From S34-282 sp034422075 (lineage in GTDB: Bacteria > Chloroflexota > Dehalococcoidia > Lucifugimonadales > Australimonadaceae), in the NCBI GenBank assembly GCA_034422075.1, contig DAOUJX010000070.1, positions 1 through 12,830 of the forward strand: 12,830 nt of DNA. The letters run 5' to 3'. This document shows positions 6,394 through 12,830 of this stretch, piece by piece; positions within the stretch are counted from its first letter, which is position 1, and every line of letters begins with the position of its first letter. Under the pieces are notes generated by a model that saw nothing but the letters and a program-made list of their open reading frames with translations, made no database searches and had not been told where the DNA came from. A program made the position numbers and the translations under genes.

Positions 6394-7785
6394 ATGACCT
6401 CCGATTCGATGGCACTGACGCGGACGCTCGCGGCGTTTGTGGCGGAGTTGCAGGACGACCAACTGCCGGAATCGGTCGTCGACGTGGTCAAGCGCATTGC
6501 GCTGGACACGGTGGGAACGGCGCTTGCGGCAACGACGCTTGGCGACGGATGCGCGGAGGCGGCAGCCGTCGCGCGCGGTGCGGGCGGGCAGCCCGAGGCG
6601 GGCCTTATCGGGTACGGCGCGAAAGCGCCCGCACTCACTGCGGCGTTCGTGAACGGCGCAACCGCGCACGCGCTCAACTACGACCCCCTCGGTGGCAGCG
6701 GTGGGCATCTCGGTGTGAGCACGCTGCCTGCTGCGCTCGCGGCGGCGGAGCGCCGCGGCGGCGTCAGCGGCAAGGAGTTGCTCGCAGCGATGGCGGCGGC
6801 CGGCGAGGTCACTGCGCGGCTCGCAGCTGCCCTGTCTCAGGCCGGCGTCAACGCCAACGAGCGCTTCCTCGAGGGCCAGCTGCTCGGCTACTTTGGCGCG
6901 GCGGTGGGCGCCGCCCGTGTCATGCAACTCGACGCTCGGGGGGCCCACAATGCGCTCGGCACTGCGCTGATGCAGGCTGCGGGCTCCATGCAGGTGGTCC
7001 TCGACGGCGACCCGCCGGCCAAGGCCATCTACGGTGGATTTGCCAATCATGGCGGCATGCTCGCCGCACTTCTTGCGGAGCAGGGGCTCGGTGCAGACGT
7101 TGCGGCGCTCGAGGGGCAGGCAGGTCTCTACGGCCTCTTCTATCGCGGCACCTACGACGCAGCCGCGCTCACCGACGGTCTGGGTGAGCGCTGGCGTGTC
7201 CTCGAGGCGCGCTTCAAGCCCTGGCCCACGAGCGGCAATGTCCACCCCTACATCGAGGCGGCAACGTCCATCGCCCAACGGGGCGTGCGCCCCGACGACA
7301 TCGCCGCCGTCGTCGTGCGCGCAGGGACGCCACTGCGGCCGTGGTGCGAACCGCTGGAGGAGCGCCGCCGCCCTCCCAATCCGACCGCCGCCGCAAACAG
7401 CATCATCTACGGCGCTTCCAAAGCGCTGGCCAACGGCGAGGTCGTCCTGCGTGACTTCACCGCTGACGGCCTCGGCGACCACGCGGCGCAGCGCATCGCC
7501 GACCTGACAACGTGCGAGATAGATGACGCCTACACGGGGAGGGGAGTCGTTGACGTGCACCTTACCGGCGGTCACACGCTATCCGAGACGATCGAAGTGG
7601 CGCTTGGCCATCCAAGCCGCCCGCTGAGCGACGCGCAGCTGGCCGCCAAGTTTCGCGACTGCGCGGCCCACTCTGCCATCGCGCTAACGGACGCGCACAC
7701 GGAGTCGCTGCTGGAAACGCTCTGGTCGCTAGATGCGCTTGACGACGCACGCCGCCTGGGGGATCTAGCGCGGGGCCCTAAATAA
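6394..7785 (+). CDS. MmgE/PrpD family protein
   Basis: A 463-residue protein of the MmgE/PrpD family, which includes 2-methylcitrate dehydratase and cis-aconitate decarboxylase; length is normal. Family marks include the N-terminal helical domain with ALDTVGTALA (36-45), the active-site segment NYDPLGGSGGHLGVSTLPAA (95-114, with H105), the lysine stretch PPAKAIYGGFANHGG (K210, H219), FKPWPTSGNVHPYIEA (274-289, with H284), and the second-domain strand DDIAAVVVRAG (301-311). These match positions of catalytic residues in cis-aconitate decarboxylase, so an active lyase, dehydratase or decarboxylase on a small polycarboxylate is likely. The usual acidic pair after the substrate loop Asp is altered (YDPLG), so the substrate is probably not methylcitrate. 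The ATG at 6394 is chosen; an in-frame ATG at 6409 is an alternative. Its end overlaps the convergent dioxygenase beta gene by eight bases. Confidence 0.87.
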   Translation: MTSDSMALTRTLAAFVAELQDDQLPESVVDVVKRIALDTVGTALAATTLGDGCAEAAAVARGAGGQPEAGLIGYGAKAPALTAAFVNGATAHALNYDPLGGSGGHLGVSTLPAALAAAERRGGVSGKELLAAMAAAGEVTARLAAALSQAGVNANERFLEGQLLGYFGAAVGAARVMQLDARGAHNALGTALMQAAGSMQVVLDGDPPAKAIYGGFANHGGMLAALLAEQGLGADVAALEGQAGLYGLFYRGTYDAAALTDGLGERWRVLEARFKPWPTSGNVHPYIEAATSIAQRGVRPDDIAAVVVRAGTPLRPWCEPLEERRRPPNPTAAANSIIYGASKALANGEVVLRDFTADGLGDHAAQRIADLTTCEIDDAYTGRGVVDVHLTGGHTLSETIEVALGHPSRPLSDAQLAAKFRDCAAHSAIALTDAHTESLLETLWSLDALDDARRLGDLARGPK

Positions 7786-8266
7786 GGAACGACAGGTTGA
7801 TGATGGGCATGTGGCGGTTGATGAGCACCACCTTCTTGTGCGCGATGCGCCAGCGGTCGCTTCGACGCAGCACGTAGTAGCACTTGGCGGGCAGTGCCCG
7901 TAGGTCGCCAAGGCCGAGCTGGCGGTGGTCACCCGAGCGTATTTCGTGGACGACGAGGTTGCAGCGCACATGCACCTCGTTCTCCGCATCCCCCGGGCTG
8001 ACCTGCACGTTGGTGATGCTGTGAACGGTGCGCGACGGCGGCGACTGGGCAAAGTTGCGCTCGTGCGCCAACTGATGCACGCGCAGCTGTCGCAGCTGGT
8101 GGTCATCCCACAGAATCGACGTCTCTCGGGTCGGGTCCGAGTGCTCCTCGATGGGGATCCAGTAGATGGCGTCCTCGGTGAACAGGTCGAGCCACGGGAA
8201 GAAGTCTCGCTCGTCCAGCAGGCGTGCCTCCTCGAAGAGGAAGTCCTCGGCCTCCTGCCGCGTCAT
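7778..8266 (-). CDS. Ring-hydroxylating dioxygenase, beta subunit
   Basis: A 162-residue protein of the SnoaL/NTF2-like fold used as the small subunit of alpha3beta3 aromatic dioxygenases. The opening MTRQEAEDFLFEEARLLDER is typical, followed by FPWLDLFTEDAIYWIPI. The end, WRIAHKKVVLINRHMPIINL, is the usual C-terminal strand. The beta subunit mainly stabilises the trimer of alpha subunits and has no cofactor. The ATG at 8266 is preferred because family members begin close to this residue; a GTG at 8284 would add six residues and leave seven bases after the alpha gene. Neither has a strong ribosome site, so translation may depend on the alpha gene. The 3' end overlaps the convergent MmgE/PrpD gene by eight bases, with no space for a separate terminator. 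Confidence 0.88.
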   Translation of the reverse strand: MTRQEAEDFLFEEARLLDERDFFPWLDLFTEDAIYWIPIEEHSDPTRETSILWDDHQLRQLRVHQLAHERNFAQSPPSRTVHSITNVQVSPGDAENEVHVRCNLVVHEIRSGDHRQLGLGDLRALPAKCYYVLRRSDRWRIAHKKVVLINRHMPIINLSFLI

Positions 8267-8291
8267 GCTCGCCGATGCAACCACGGTCGCG

Positions 8292-9569
8292 CTATCGCCC
8301 TGCGCCCACCTTGCCCATCACTTCGGCCCAGTGGCGGTAGAAGGAGCGCTGCGGCACCTCATCGGAGTAGTTGCCGGTGCGCACGCCGTCTGCGCCAACC
8401 TGCTCATCGTCCATGCCGCGGTCGAGCACGAGCCAGTCGATGCGGCTGTGCAGCCCCGTCTGGTTGGCCGCGAACATCTCCAGGTCGCTCGGGTTCACCA
8501 TGCCGGTCGTGCTGAGCTGGCGCGTACCCTCGTAGAGGCGCCGCGTGTTCAGGTCGTCCGGCACGCCACTGAGCCAGAACGGGTGGGAGTAGACCTCCGT
8601 GTACTCGAGCGCCAAGGGCTGTATGACGCGCACCAACTCGTCGAACAGGAACACGTTGGGGAAGATGAAGACGTGGCGGTTGGAGATGATCTCCTCCGCG
8701 CGCTCATCGCCGTGCACTTCCTTCTGCCTTGCGAAGTACTCCTCGAAGCGCGCGGGCAGGCCGCGTCCGACGCCGCGTCCGTCGAGCACGCCGCCCTCCA
8801 GCGTCGAGTGGCCGCCGGGGAAGCCGCGCGTGATATGTCCGCGCTTCACGAGGTCGCGCGCCGAGAAGTTGCCGATGCCGAACTCACCGAAGGTCGAAAA
8901 CGCCGATTCGTGGACGATGCCGGGGTGGTAGCCGTCGACGCCGTTCTCGCACTGGAACTTCCAGTTGCCAAGGTAGGCGTAGCGGTGGGGGCGTAGGACG
9001 CGGTGCTCTCCGCCGATGCTCCGGTCGGCCCACAGGTCGATATGCACCTTGAGGTGCGACAGGTGCTCCTCGAGCGCCGGCACGTCCTCCGACAGGCTGG
9101 CGAAGATCAGGCCGCGGTAGGCGCCCACGTGCGCCACGCGCTGCAAGCCGAGCCCGCGCGTCGAGAAGCCCTGTGGGTAGCGTCCGCCGTCCGGCACGCC
9201 GATCAGTTCGCCGTTGTTGCGGTACGTCCAGGCGTGGTAGGGGCAGCGGAAGTTCTGCGAGTTGCCGTAGTTCTCGCGGCAAATGGCGTTGGCTCGGTGG
9301 CGGCACACGTTCAGCAGCGCGTGGAGCTCCCCGTCCTTGTCGCGCGTGACGATGATGGGGTAACGCCCGATCTGGCTCGTCTTGTAGTCCCCAGGCTCGG
9401 CGATCTCGCTCTCGTGGCCTACGTATACCCACGTCTTCTCGAATATCTCCACCAGCTCGCGCTCAAATATCGCCGCATCCGTGTACAGGCTCGAATGGAC
9501 TCGGAAGGAGCGCTCCTTGATGTCGACAAGGCCGGAGTAGCCGTGGTGTGGCTTGGCTTGGGTCGTCAT
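8292..9569 (-). CDS. Ring-hydroxylating dioxygenase, alpha subunit (Rieske)
   Basis: A 425-residue catalytic subunit of a two-subunit aromatic ring-hydroxylating dioxygenase. The Rieske cluster motif is CRHR at C89/H91 and CPYHAW at C109/H112, with the usual 17 residues between. The iron site is in NWKFQCENGVDGYHPGIVHES: bridging Asp212 and ligands His215 and His220; the third ligand is probably Asp362 in NPSDLEMF. Together with the beta subunit it would convert an aromatic ring, often a benzoate-like acid, to a cis-diol using electrons from a reductase and ferredoxin, neither of which is encoded in the window. The ATG at 9569 is chosen over an upstream in-frame start because it has an AGGAGG site (9575-9580) and begins the family's N-terminal sequence. 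Alpha and beta form one transcription unit. Confidence 0.93.
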   Translation of the reverse strand: MTTQAKPHHGYSGLVDIKERSFRVHSSLYTDAAIFERELVEIFEKTWVYVGHESEIAEPGDYKTSQIGRYPIIVTRDKDGELHALLNVCRHRANAICRENYGNSQNFRCPYHAWTYRNNGELIGVPDGGRYPQGFSTRGLGLQRVAHVGAYRGLIFASLSEDVPALEEHLSHLKVHIDLWADRSIGGEHRVLRPHRYAYLGNWKFQCENGVDGYHPGIVHESAFSTFGEFGIGNFSARDLVKRGHITRGFPGGHSTLEGGVLDGRGVGRGLPARFEEYFARQKEVHGDERAEEIISNRHVFIFPNVFLFDELVRVIQPLALEYTEVYSHPFWLSGVPDDLNTRRLYEGTRQLSTTGMVNPSDLEMFAANQTGLHSRIDWLVLDRGMDDEQVGADGVRTGNYSDEVPQRSFYRHWAEVMGKVGAGR

Positions 9570-9574
9570 CGACG

Positions 9575-9580
9575 CCTCCT
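9575..9580 (-). promoter_or_regulatory. Ribosome binding site of the dioxygenase alpha gene
   Basis: A perfect AGGAGG on the minus strand lies five bases before the ATG at 9569. It rules out the 63-residue upstream extension as the natural N-terminus. Confidence 0.8.
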
Positions 9581-9629
9581 GTGCACCGCTGAATGCCGAC
9601 CGCGGCGCCGCTGTGCTGCCTAGACAAGC

Positions 9630-9659
9630 GTTGTACACCCCCCCCTGCGTAGGTGTCAA
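9630..9659 (-). promoter_or_regulatory. Dioxygenase promoter with G8 tract in the spacer
   Basis: Read on the minus strand, a consensus TTGACA (9654-9659) is followed after 18 bases by TACAAC (9630-9635). Eight G residues in a row (9638-9645) lie inside the spacer, so loss of one G would give the optimal 17-base spacing. A short inverted repeat, ACAA-GCG-TTGT (9624-9634), overlaps the -10 and could be an operator. The boxes are clear; the -10 match is moderate. Confidence 0.55.
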
Positions 9660-9706
9660 CGCCGCCCGCTGGCGCGCCCCGCCCGAAGACGCTAGCCTTG
9701 GAGCGC

Positions 9707-9715
9707 AGAGGAGGA
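9707..9715 (+). promoter_or_regulatory. Ribosome binding site fixing the GTG start of the LLM gene
   Basis: AGAGGAGGA ends five bases before the GTG at 9721. It favours that start over the in-frame ATG at 9553, which would lie inside the divergent dioxygenase gene. Confidence 0.75.
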
Positions 9716-9720
9716 CTTGC

Positions 9721-10668
9721 GTGCGCATCGACGTGCTTGGGCCAACTGATGCCAGCATCGCCGAGACGGTCGAATTCGCGCGGCGTGCGGAGGCGGCGGG
9801 CGCCCACGGCGTCGGCTTCCCCGATCACCTTGAACACGGGCGGGACGGCTTCGTTGCGCTCGCGCTTGCTGCCAAGGCGACCTCAACGCTCGACCTCTAC
9901 CCCGCCGTTACGAACGTCCTCACGCGCCACCCCTTTCAAATTGCCGTCCTCGCCCGTTCGATGCAGGAGATAGCAGGGCCGCGATTCAAGCTCGTAGTCG
10001 GCGCAGGAGGCAGTACTGCAGAGCGCACCGGCCAGCCCCCGGCATCGCGCTCACGCTTGCGTGAGACGGTTGCCACCCTCAAGGCACTGCTGCGCGGCGA
10101 TTCCGTTGCGTTCGGGGTTGGCGGCCCCCAACGCATCGACGACCCCGCCCCGCCTGGGCCGCCCGTCCAACTCGTTGCCTCCGGGCCCAAGGCGATTCGG
10201 CTCGCGGGGGAAATCGCGGACGGCGCGCTGCTGTTCATGGGCATATCGCGCCCCATTCGCGATGCGGGGACGGCGCTTCTCGCGGAGGGACTGGCGGCCA
10301 GGGAAACGGAGCGCTCGTTCGAGACAACCTTCAACACGCTCATCTCCGTGGACGACGATCCCTCCGTCGCGCGGGAGCGGACGCGCAACGCCGCCTTCAA
10401 CTGGCTCCGCCTCAGGCGATTCGACCTTGGCCTCGAGCGCATTGGCACGACCTACGCCGCCCCTCGCTCTTCCTCTGCGCTTTCCGACGGTCTCCTATCG
10501 GCCATCTGCGACCACTTCTTCATCACCGGGACACCGTCCGACTGCGCCGCCAAGCTCACTGCGCTAGCGAACGAGGGGGTCGGGCGTGTGCTTCTCATGC
10601 CCGCCGGCGGCGCTCAGGGCGCCGAGCGCACATTTCAGCTGGTGGAGCAGATGGCACGAAGGGCGTAG
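9721..10668 (+). CDS. LLM class flavin/F420-dependent oxidoreductase
   Basis: A 315-residue TIM-barrel protein of the luciferase-like monooxygenase superfamily, closest in look to the methylenetetrahydromethanopterin-reductase-like (F420-type) branch. Visible marks are the first helix ARRAEAAGAHGVGFPDHL (about 20-37), the strand PAVTNVLTRHP, the cofactor loop LVVGAGG, and PPVQLVASGPKAIRLAGEIADGALLFMG in the second half, the signature of this branch. The C-terminal HFFITGTPSDCAAKLTALANEGVGRVLL is also typical. Members reduce or oxidise small molecules with F420 or FMN; the substrate here is unknown. The GTG at 9721 is chosen on its ribosome site. It diverges from the dioxygenase operon across 151 bases, so the two may share control. 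The lipoprotein gene follows after 77 bases. Confidence 0.86.
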   Translation: MRIDVLGPTDASIAETVEFARRAEAAGAHGVGFPDHLEHGRDGFVALALAAKATSTLDLYPAVTNVLTRHPFQIAVLARSMQEIAGPRFKLVVGAGGSTAERTGQPPASRSRLRETVATLKALLRGDSVAFGVGGPQRIDDPAPPGPPVQLVASGPKAIRLAGEIADGALLFMGISRPIRDAGTALLAEGLAARETERSFETTFNTLISVDDDPSVARERTRNAAFNWLRLRRFDLGLERIGTTYAAPRSSSALSDGLLSAICDHFFITGTPSDCAAKLTALANEGVGRVLLMPAGGAQGAERTFQLVEQMARRA

Positions 10669-10716
10669 GGGAAGCACGGCAGGGCACCTCGCGCCATTTG
10701 CTATGCTCGATTCGTC

Positions 10717-10734
10717 CGCCGGCCGATACCGGCG
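10717..10734. repeat. Inverted repeat just before the lipoprotein start
   Basis: CGCCGG and CCGGCG flank six bases, giving a small hairpin 12 bases before the ATG at 10746. It could be part of the 5' leader of the lipoprotein mRNA or a weak 3' structure for the LLM gene. No run of T follows, so a standard terminator is unlikely. Confidence 0.45.
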
Positions 10735-10745
10735 CGCCAACAACA

Positions 10746-11798
10746 ATGCCGAAGCTCTCGATCCGCACGCACCGTACGCGATGGCCTGTCACTACTGCGG
10801 TGGTAGCCGTAGTCGCTGCGCTTGCTGTCGCCTGCGGCTCAGAGCCGACGCCCACGCCCACTCCTACGCCGACCCCAACGCCAATCCCTGCCGAGCCGCC
10901 ACCAGAGCAACCTGCGGGGAACTTGGAAGGCTTCATCATCACGCCCGCGAGCACCGGGCAGGACCTTCTTGACCGCATATCGGAGGCGGAGCGGGAGTGC
11001 CTCCGCAACGCCTTTGGCGAAGCGGTGTATGGCATCATGTCCGCCGTACCGCTCTTGCAGGAGGATGCGGACCCTGCCCAAGCCGCGCCGCTCATCGGCT
11101 GCCTGCGGCTCGACAATACGGTGCTGTTCGGCGTCGCCTACCTCGACGCGGTAGTCGGCGGATGGACATCCGAAACGCGCGCGTGCATGACAGCGGTAGG
11201 CCGGGAACATCCGGAGGCAGTCTTTCGCGGCCTGGGGCTTGAGCCACCGACCGAGGTCTCCGCTGGAGCCACTCAGCCATACCTGGTGCAAATCTACGCG
11301 TGCATGAACGATGTGGAGAGGGTGCAGTATCTGATCAACGTTCAAGCTGCTGCAGACGCCAGCACCTCTGTCGAGGCCAACATCATGGGCGCGATTCCCG
11401 CCTCGGAGGGCAAGTGCATACGTGGAGCACTCTCCTCAGCGGAGTACACCAGGCTCCTCCAATCCACGGTCTTCAGCGCGTTCGCCTCGTCGATGGCCGT
11501 GTCTGACTGTATCTCAGAGGAGAGCTACGGCCTCATCTTCACCTCGATCAACGACACGCTCATCGAGGGGCTCAGCGAGAGGAGCCGCGGCTGCCTCACC
11601 GACTTCCTTGGCGAGCACCCGGACTATGCGGCGCTCGTGAACCCTGCTGCCTACGACGTTAGCGCACTGAGCCCCGACCGGTTGGCCGGCATTGCGGAGG
11701 CGGGCCTGCGTGTATGGGACTGCCTTAACGAGGACGAGATTCTGCGCATGCAGAAGGTCAACGTGCGCGCGCTATCCCCCGTGCGGCCACCGGGCTAG
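10746..11798 (+). CDS. Secreted lipoprotein with Thr-Pro linker and two four-cysteine repeats
   Basis: A 350-residue protein of unrecognised family. It has a basic N-terminus, a hydrophobic signal helix (about 14-28) and a lipobox ending AVAC, so Cys30 is lipid-modified and the protein is anchored outside the cell membrane. A repeated Thr-Pro linker (35-46), common in Chloroflexota lipoproteins, lifts the rest off the surface. The remainder is two degenerate repeats of about 110-120 residues. Repeat 1 has C85, C119, C147, C186; repeat 2 has C224, C255, C283, C326, each offset by 136-140 residues. Matching blocks include the segments after C147 and C283 (GREHPEAV, LGEHPDYA) and the ends YACMNDVE and WDCLNEDE. 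The cysteines probably form disulfides. The ATG at 10746 is preferred to a TTG at 10698. Function unknown; ligand binding or surface contact is possible. Confidence 0.78.
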   Translation: MPKLSIRTHRTRWPVTTAVVAVVAALAVACGSEPTPTPTPTPTPTPIPAEPPPEQPAGNLEGFIITPASTGQDLLDRISEAERECLRNAFGEAVYGIMSAVPLLQEDADPAQAAPLIGCLRLDNTVLFGVAYLDAVVGGWTSETRACMTAVGREHPEAVFRGLGLEPPTEVSAGATQPYLVQIYACMNDVERVQYLINVQAAADASTSVEANIMGAIPASEGKCIRGALSSAEYTRLLQSTVFSAFASSMAVSDCISEESYGLIFTSINDTLIEGLSERSRGCLTDFLGEHPDYAALVNPAAYDVSALSPDRLAGIAEAGLRVWDCLNEDEILRMQKVNVRALSPVRPPG

Positions 11799-11852
11799 GG
11801 GGAGCCGGGCAAACGCCGACGAGGAGCGGAGCATGGCACCGCCAGGCACAAA

Positions 11853-12077
11853 CTATTCCCCCAACTGCACCGCGTCTGCCACCTGCGAGAGTACGCTGCG
11901 CGCGTCATGCGCACGCTCCTCAGGCGCTTGCACGCGGCAGGGTGAGTTCATGACGCCGCCGAATACCGCCGCGGCGCTTGGCAGTATGCGCGCCTCGATG
12001 CCCGCGTCCTCGACCAACTGCTGCCACATCTCGGCGATGATCTGGCTTGGCGCCGTTGCAACCGTTACCCAGGCCAT
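11853..12077 (-). CDS. DUF2007-type small protein
   Basis: A 74-residue soluble protein. The opening MAWVTVATAPSQIIAEMWQQ, followed by LVEDAGIEARILPS and SPCRVQAPEERAHDARSVL, has the pattern of DUF2007 proteins (putative signal-transducing domain, a small ferredoxin-like fold): a first strand, a long helix, a strand, and the ending strand V-x-V-P-E-E/D followed by a helix. No biochemical role is established for this family. It begins eight bases after the stop of the DNA polymerase III alpha gene on the same strand, with no good ribosome site, so translation is probably coupled to dnaE. It converges with the lipoprotein gene across 54 bases that show no convincing terminator hairpin. Confidence 0.78.
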   Translation of the reverse strand: MAWVTVATAPSQIIAEMWQQLVEDAGIEARILPSAAAVFGGVMNSPCRVQAPEERAHDARSVLSQVADAVQLGE

Positions 12078-12085
12078 TGTCGTTG

Positions 12086-12830
12086 CTACGGCTCGCTTGG
12101 CGTTGCAATGGACGCCGCCCCTTCCGGCTCGATGATGCTGTAGACGATGCCCAGTGCACGCAAGCGCCGTCCCAACTCATCGGAAAAGGCTGTCTTGATG
12201 ATGGGCATCTCAACGCGCCAGCGCTTGCCCGAACTGGCGATGACCAGGTCAACGTCGTCCGTGCCCGGGTACTCCAGCAGCAGCTGAAGCACCGATTTCA
12301 GCAGGAACGTATCGTCGTCGGCGCGGTCGGTCTCGGCGAGGTTAATGAGCAGGCGGCGCGTCGGGCGAGACGGCGGCGGCCCAGCGGCTGCGCCATTGGC
12401 GTGGGATGCACCGTTCGCGCCGTTTGTCGCCGGCCTTGGAGCTTGCGATGCGGGCGCACCCTCCCGCATCTCGCCGGCAGGAGACGAACTGGCCTCTACA
12501 GTTGCCGCACGCGCCTCGGGCTCCTCGGTTGCTGCATCGGCGCCCTCGGAGATTGGCGTGGGCGCTTCTCCTCGCGCTGGTGCGGCTTCCGCTTGCGCCG
12601 GGACGGGCTCCGCCTCCTTCGGTTCGCCGTGCCACTCCTCGACCTTCGGGGTCGCGGTAAGCGGCGGGACCGGCGGAGGGTCGTCGATGGGCAGGACGTA
12701 AGGATCTGCTCTGTCGCACCAGACCAGCAGCTCGTCGTTGCGTCCGCGGGCGGTGCGGGCAGCCACCTGTACGAACGCACCCTCCACCCACAACTCGCTT
12801 GTGGAGGGGTAGGCGCGGCTGTTGATTCCG
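12086..12830 (-). CDS. dnaE: DNA polymerase III alpha subunit, C-terminal part (runs off right edge)
   Basis: The last 247 residues of what is most likely the replicative DNA polymerase III alpha subunit. The visible start, YPSTSELWVEGAFVQVAA followed by NDELLVWCDRADPYVL, is the end of the OB-fold domain. Next comes a disordered linker of about 110 residues, rich in Ala, Pro and Glu. The last 80 residues, from RRLLINLAE through LLEYPGTDDVDLVI and a closing LGRRLRALGIVYSII, match the C-terminal domain that binds the clamp loader in bacterial DnaE. The reading frame stays open to position 12830, so the TTG at 12793 is not the start. The polymerase active site is outside the window, so the call rests on this tail alone. 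The long acidic/proline linker is longer than in well-known DnaE proteins. Confidence 0.75.
   Translation of the reverse strand, partial: GINSRAYPSTSELWVEGAFVQVAARTARGRNDELLVWCDRADPYVLPIDDPPPVPPLTATPKVEEWHGEPKEAEPVPAQAEAAPARGEAPTPISEGADAATEEPEARAATVEASSSPAGEMREGAPASQAPRPATNGANGASHANGAAAGPPPSRPTRRLLINLAETDRADDDTFLLKSVLQLLLEYPGTDDVDLVIASSGKRWRVEMPIIKTAFSDELGRRLRALGIVYSIIEPEGAASIATPSEP

Noticed and set aside
5878..7575. A 565-codon open frame on the minus strand
   Set aside because: It is antisense to the MmgE/PrpD gene and crosses the cysteine-protein gene in another frame. Its translation is Arg-rich and low in family motifs, as expected of a shadow in GC-rich DNA.
9570..9758. 63-residue N-terminal extension of the dioxygenase alpha subunit
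   Set aside because: A strong AGGAGG site lies before the ATG at 9569, the promoter boxes fall inside the extension, and family members start near the chosen position.
10848..10885. Short tandem DNA repeat of Pro/Thr codons taken as a CRISPR or minisatellite
   Set aside because: It is a coding Thr-Pro linker with mixed synonymous codons after a lipobox; there are no spacers.
11799..11862. GGGGGA and TCCCCC arms as a terminator between convergent genes
   Set aside because: The arms are about 50 bases apart with no T run, so they are unlikely to form a working intrinsic terminator.
12791..12793. TTG as the start of the rightmost minus-strand gene
   Set aside because: The frame stays open to the window edge and the residues before it (YPSTSE) continue the OB-fold, so the gene is partial.

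Overview
This GC-rich, gene-dense window most resembles a Chloroflexota genome of the Dehalococcoidia/SAR202 kind. That placement is an inference. It rests on the lipoprotein with a Thr-Pro repeat linker, the DnaE tail followed directly by a DUF2007-type gene, and the crowding of Rieske oxygenases, an MmgE/PrpD protein, an LLM flavin enzyme and an extradiol dioxygenase. No RNA genes, CRISPR arrays or insertion sequences were seen, and no stretch longer than about 160 bases lacks a gene.

Layout. (1) 1-2016, minus strand: an MFS carrier followed by the N-terminal part of a single-subunit Rieske oxygenase that runs off the left edge. (2) 2159-4126, plus strand, divergent from (1): an alpha/beta-hydrolase of the meta-cleavage (C-C bond) type and a LigB-superfamily extradiol dioxygenase, 18 bases apart, behind a recognisable promoter with two small inverted repeats. 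(3) 4158-6317, minus strand: a small four-cysteine membrane protein and a double-domain iron/thiamine-type ABC permease whose ATPase and binding protein are not in view. (4) 6394-7785, plus strand: an MmgE/PrpD family protein. (5) 7778-9569, minus strand: the beta and alpha subunits of a ring-hydroxylating dioxygenase, with a G8 tract inside the likely promoter. (6) 9721-11798, plus strand: an F420/flavin LLM oxidoreductase and a secreted lipoprotein built of two degenerate four-cysteine repeats. (7) 11853-12830, minus strand: a DUF2007-type small protein and the C-terminal part of DNA polymerase III alpha.

How the genes may work together: regions 1 and 2 look like a divergent catabolic island that takes up an aromatic acid (MFS), hydroxylates it (Rieske), opens the ring (LigB type) and hydrolyses the ring-opened product (alpha/beta-hydrolase, as in an MhpB-MhpC pair). 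Regions 4-6 add a second, two-subunit ring hydroxylase with accessory oxidoreduction enzymes. The dnaE end marks a return to housekeeping genes. The most interesting points are a His-to-Gln change at a probable metal ligand of the LigB-type enzyme, an in-frame palindromic insertion inside the first Rieske domain, the homopolymer in the dioxygenase promoter, paired leaderless-type starts at 6317/6394, and the duplicated cysteine-pattern lipoprotein.
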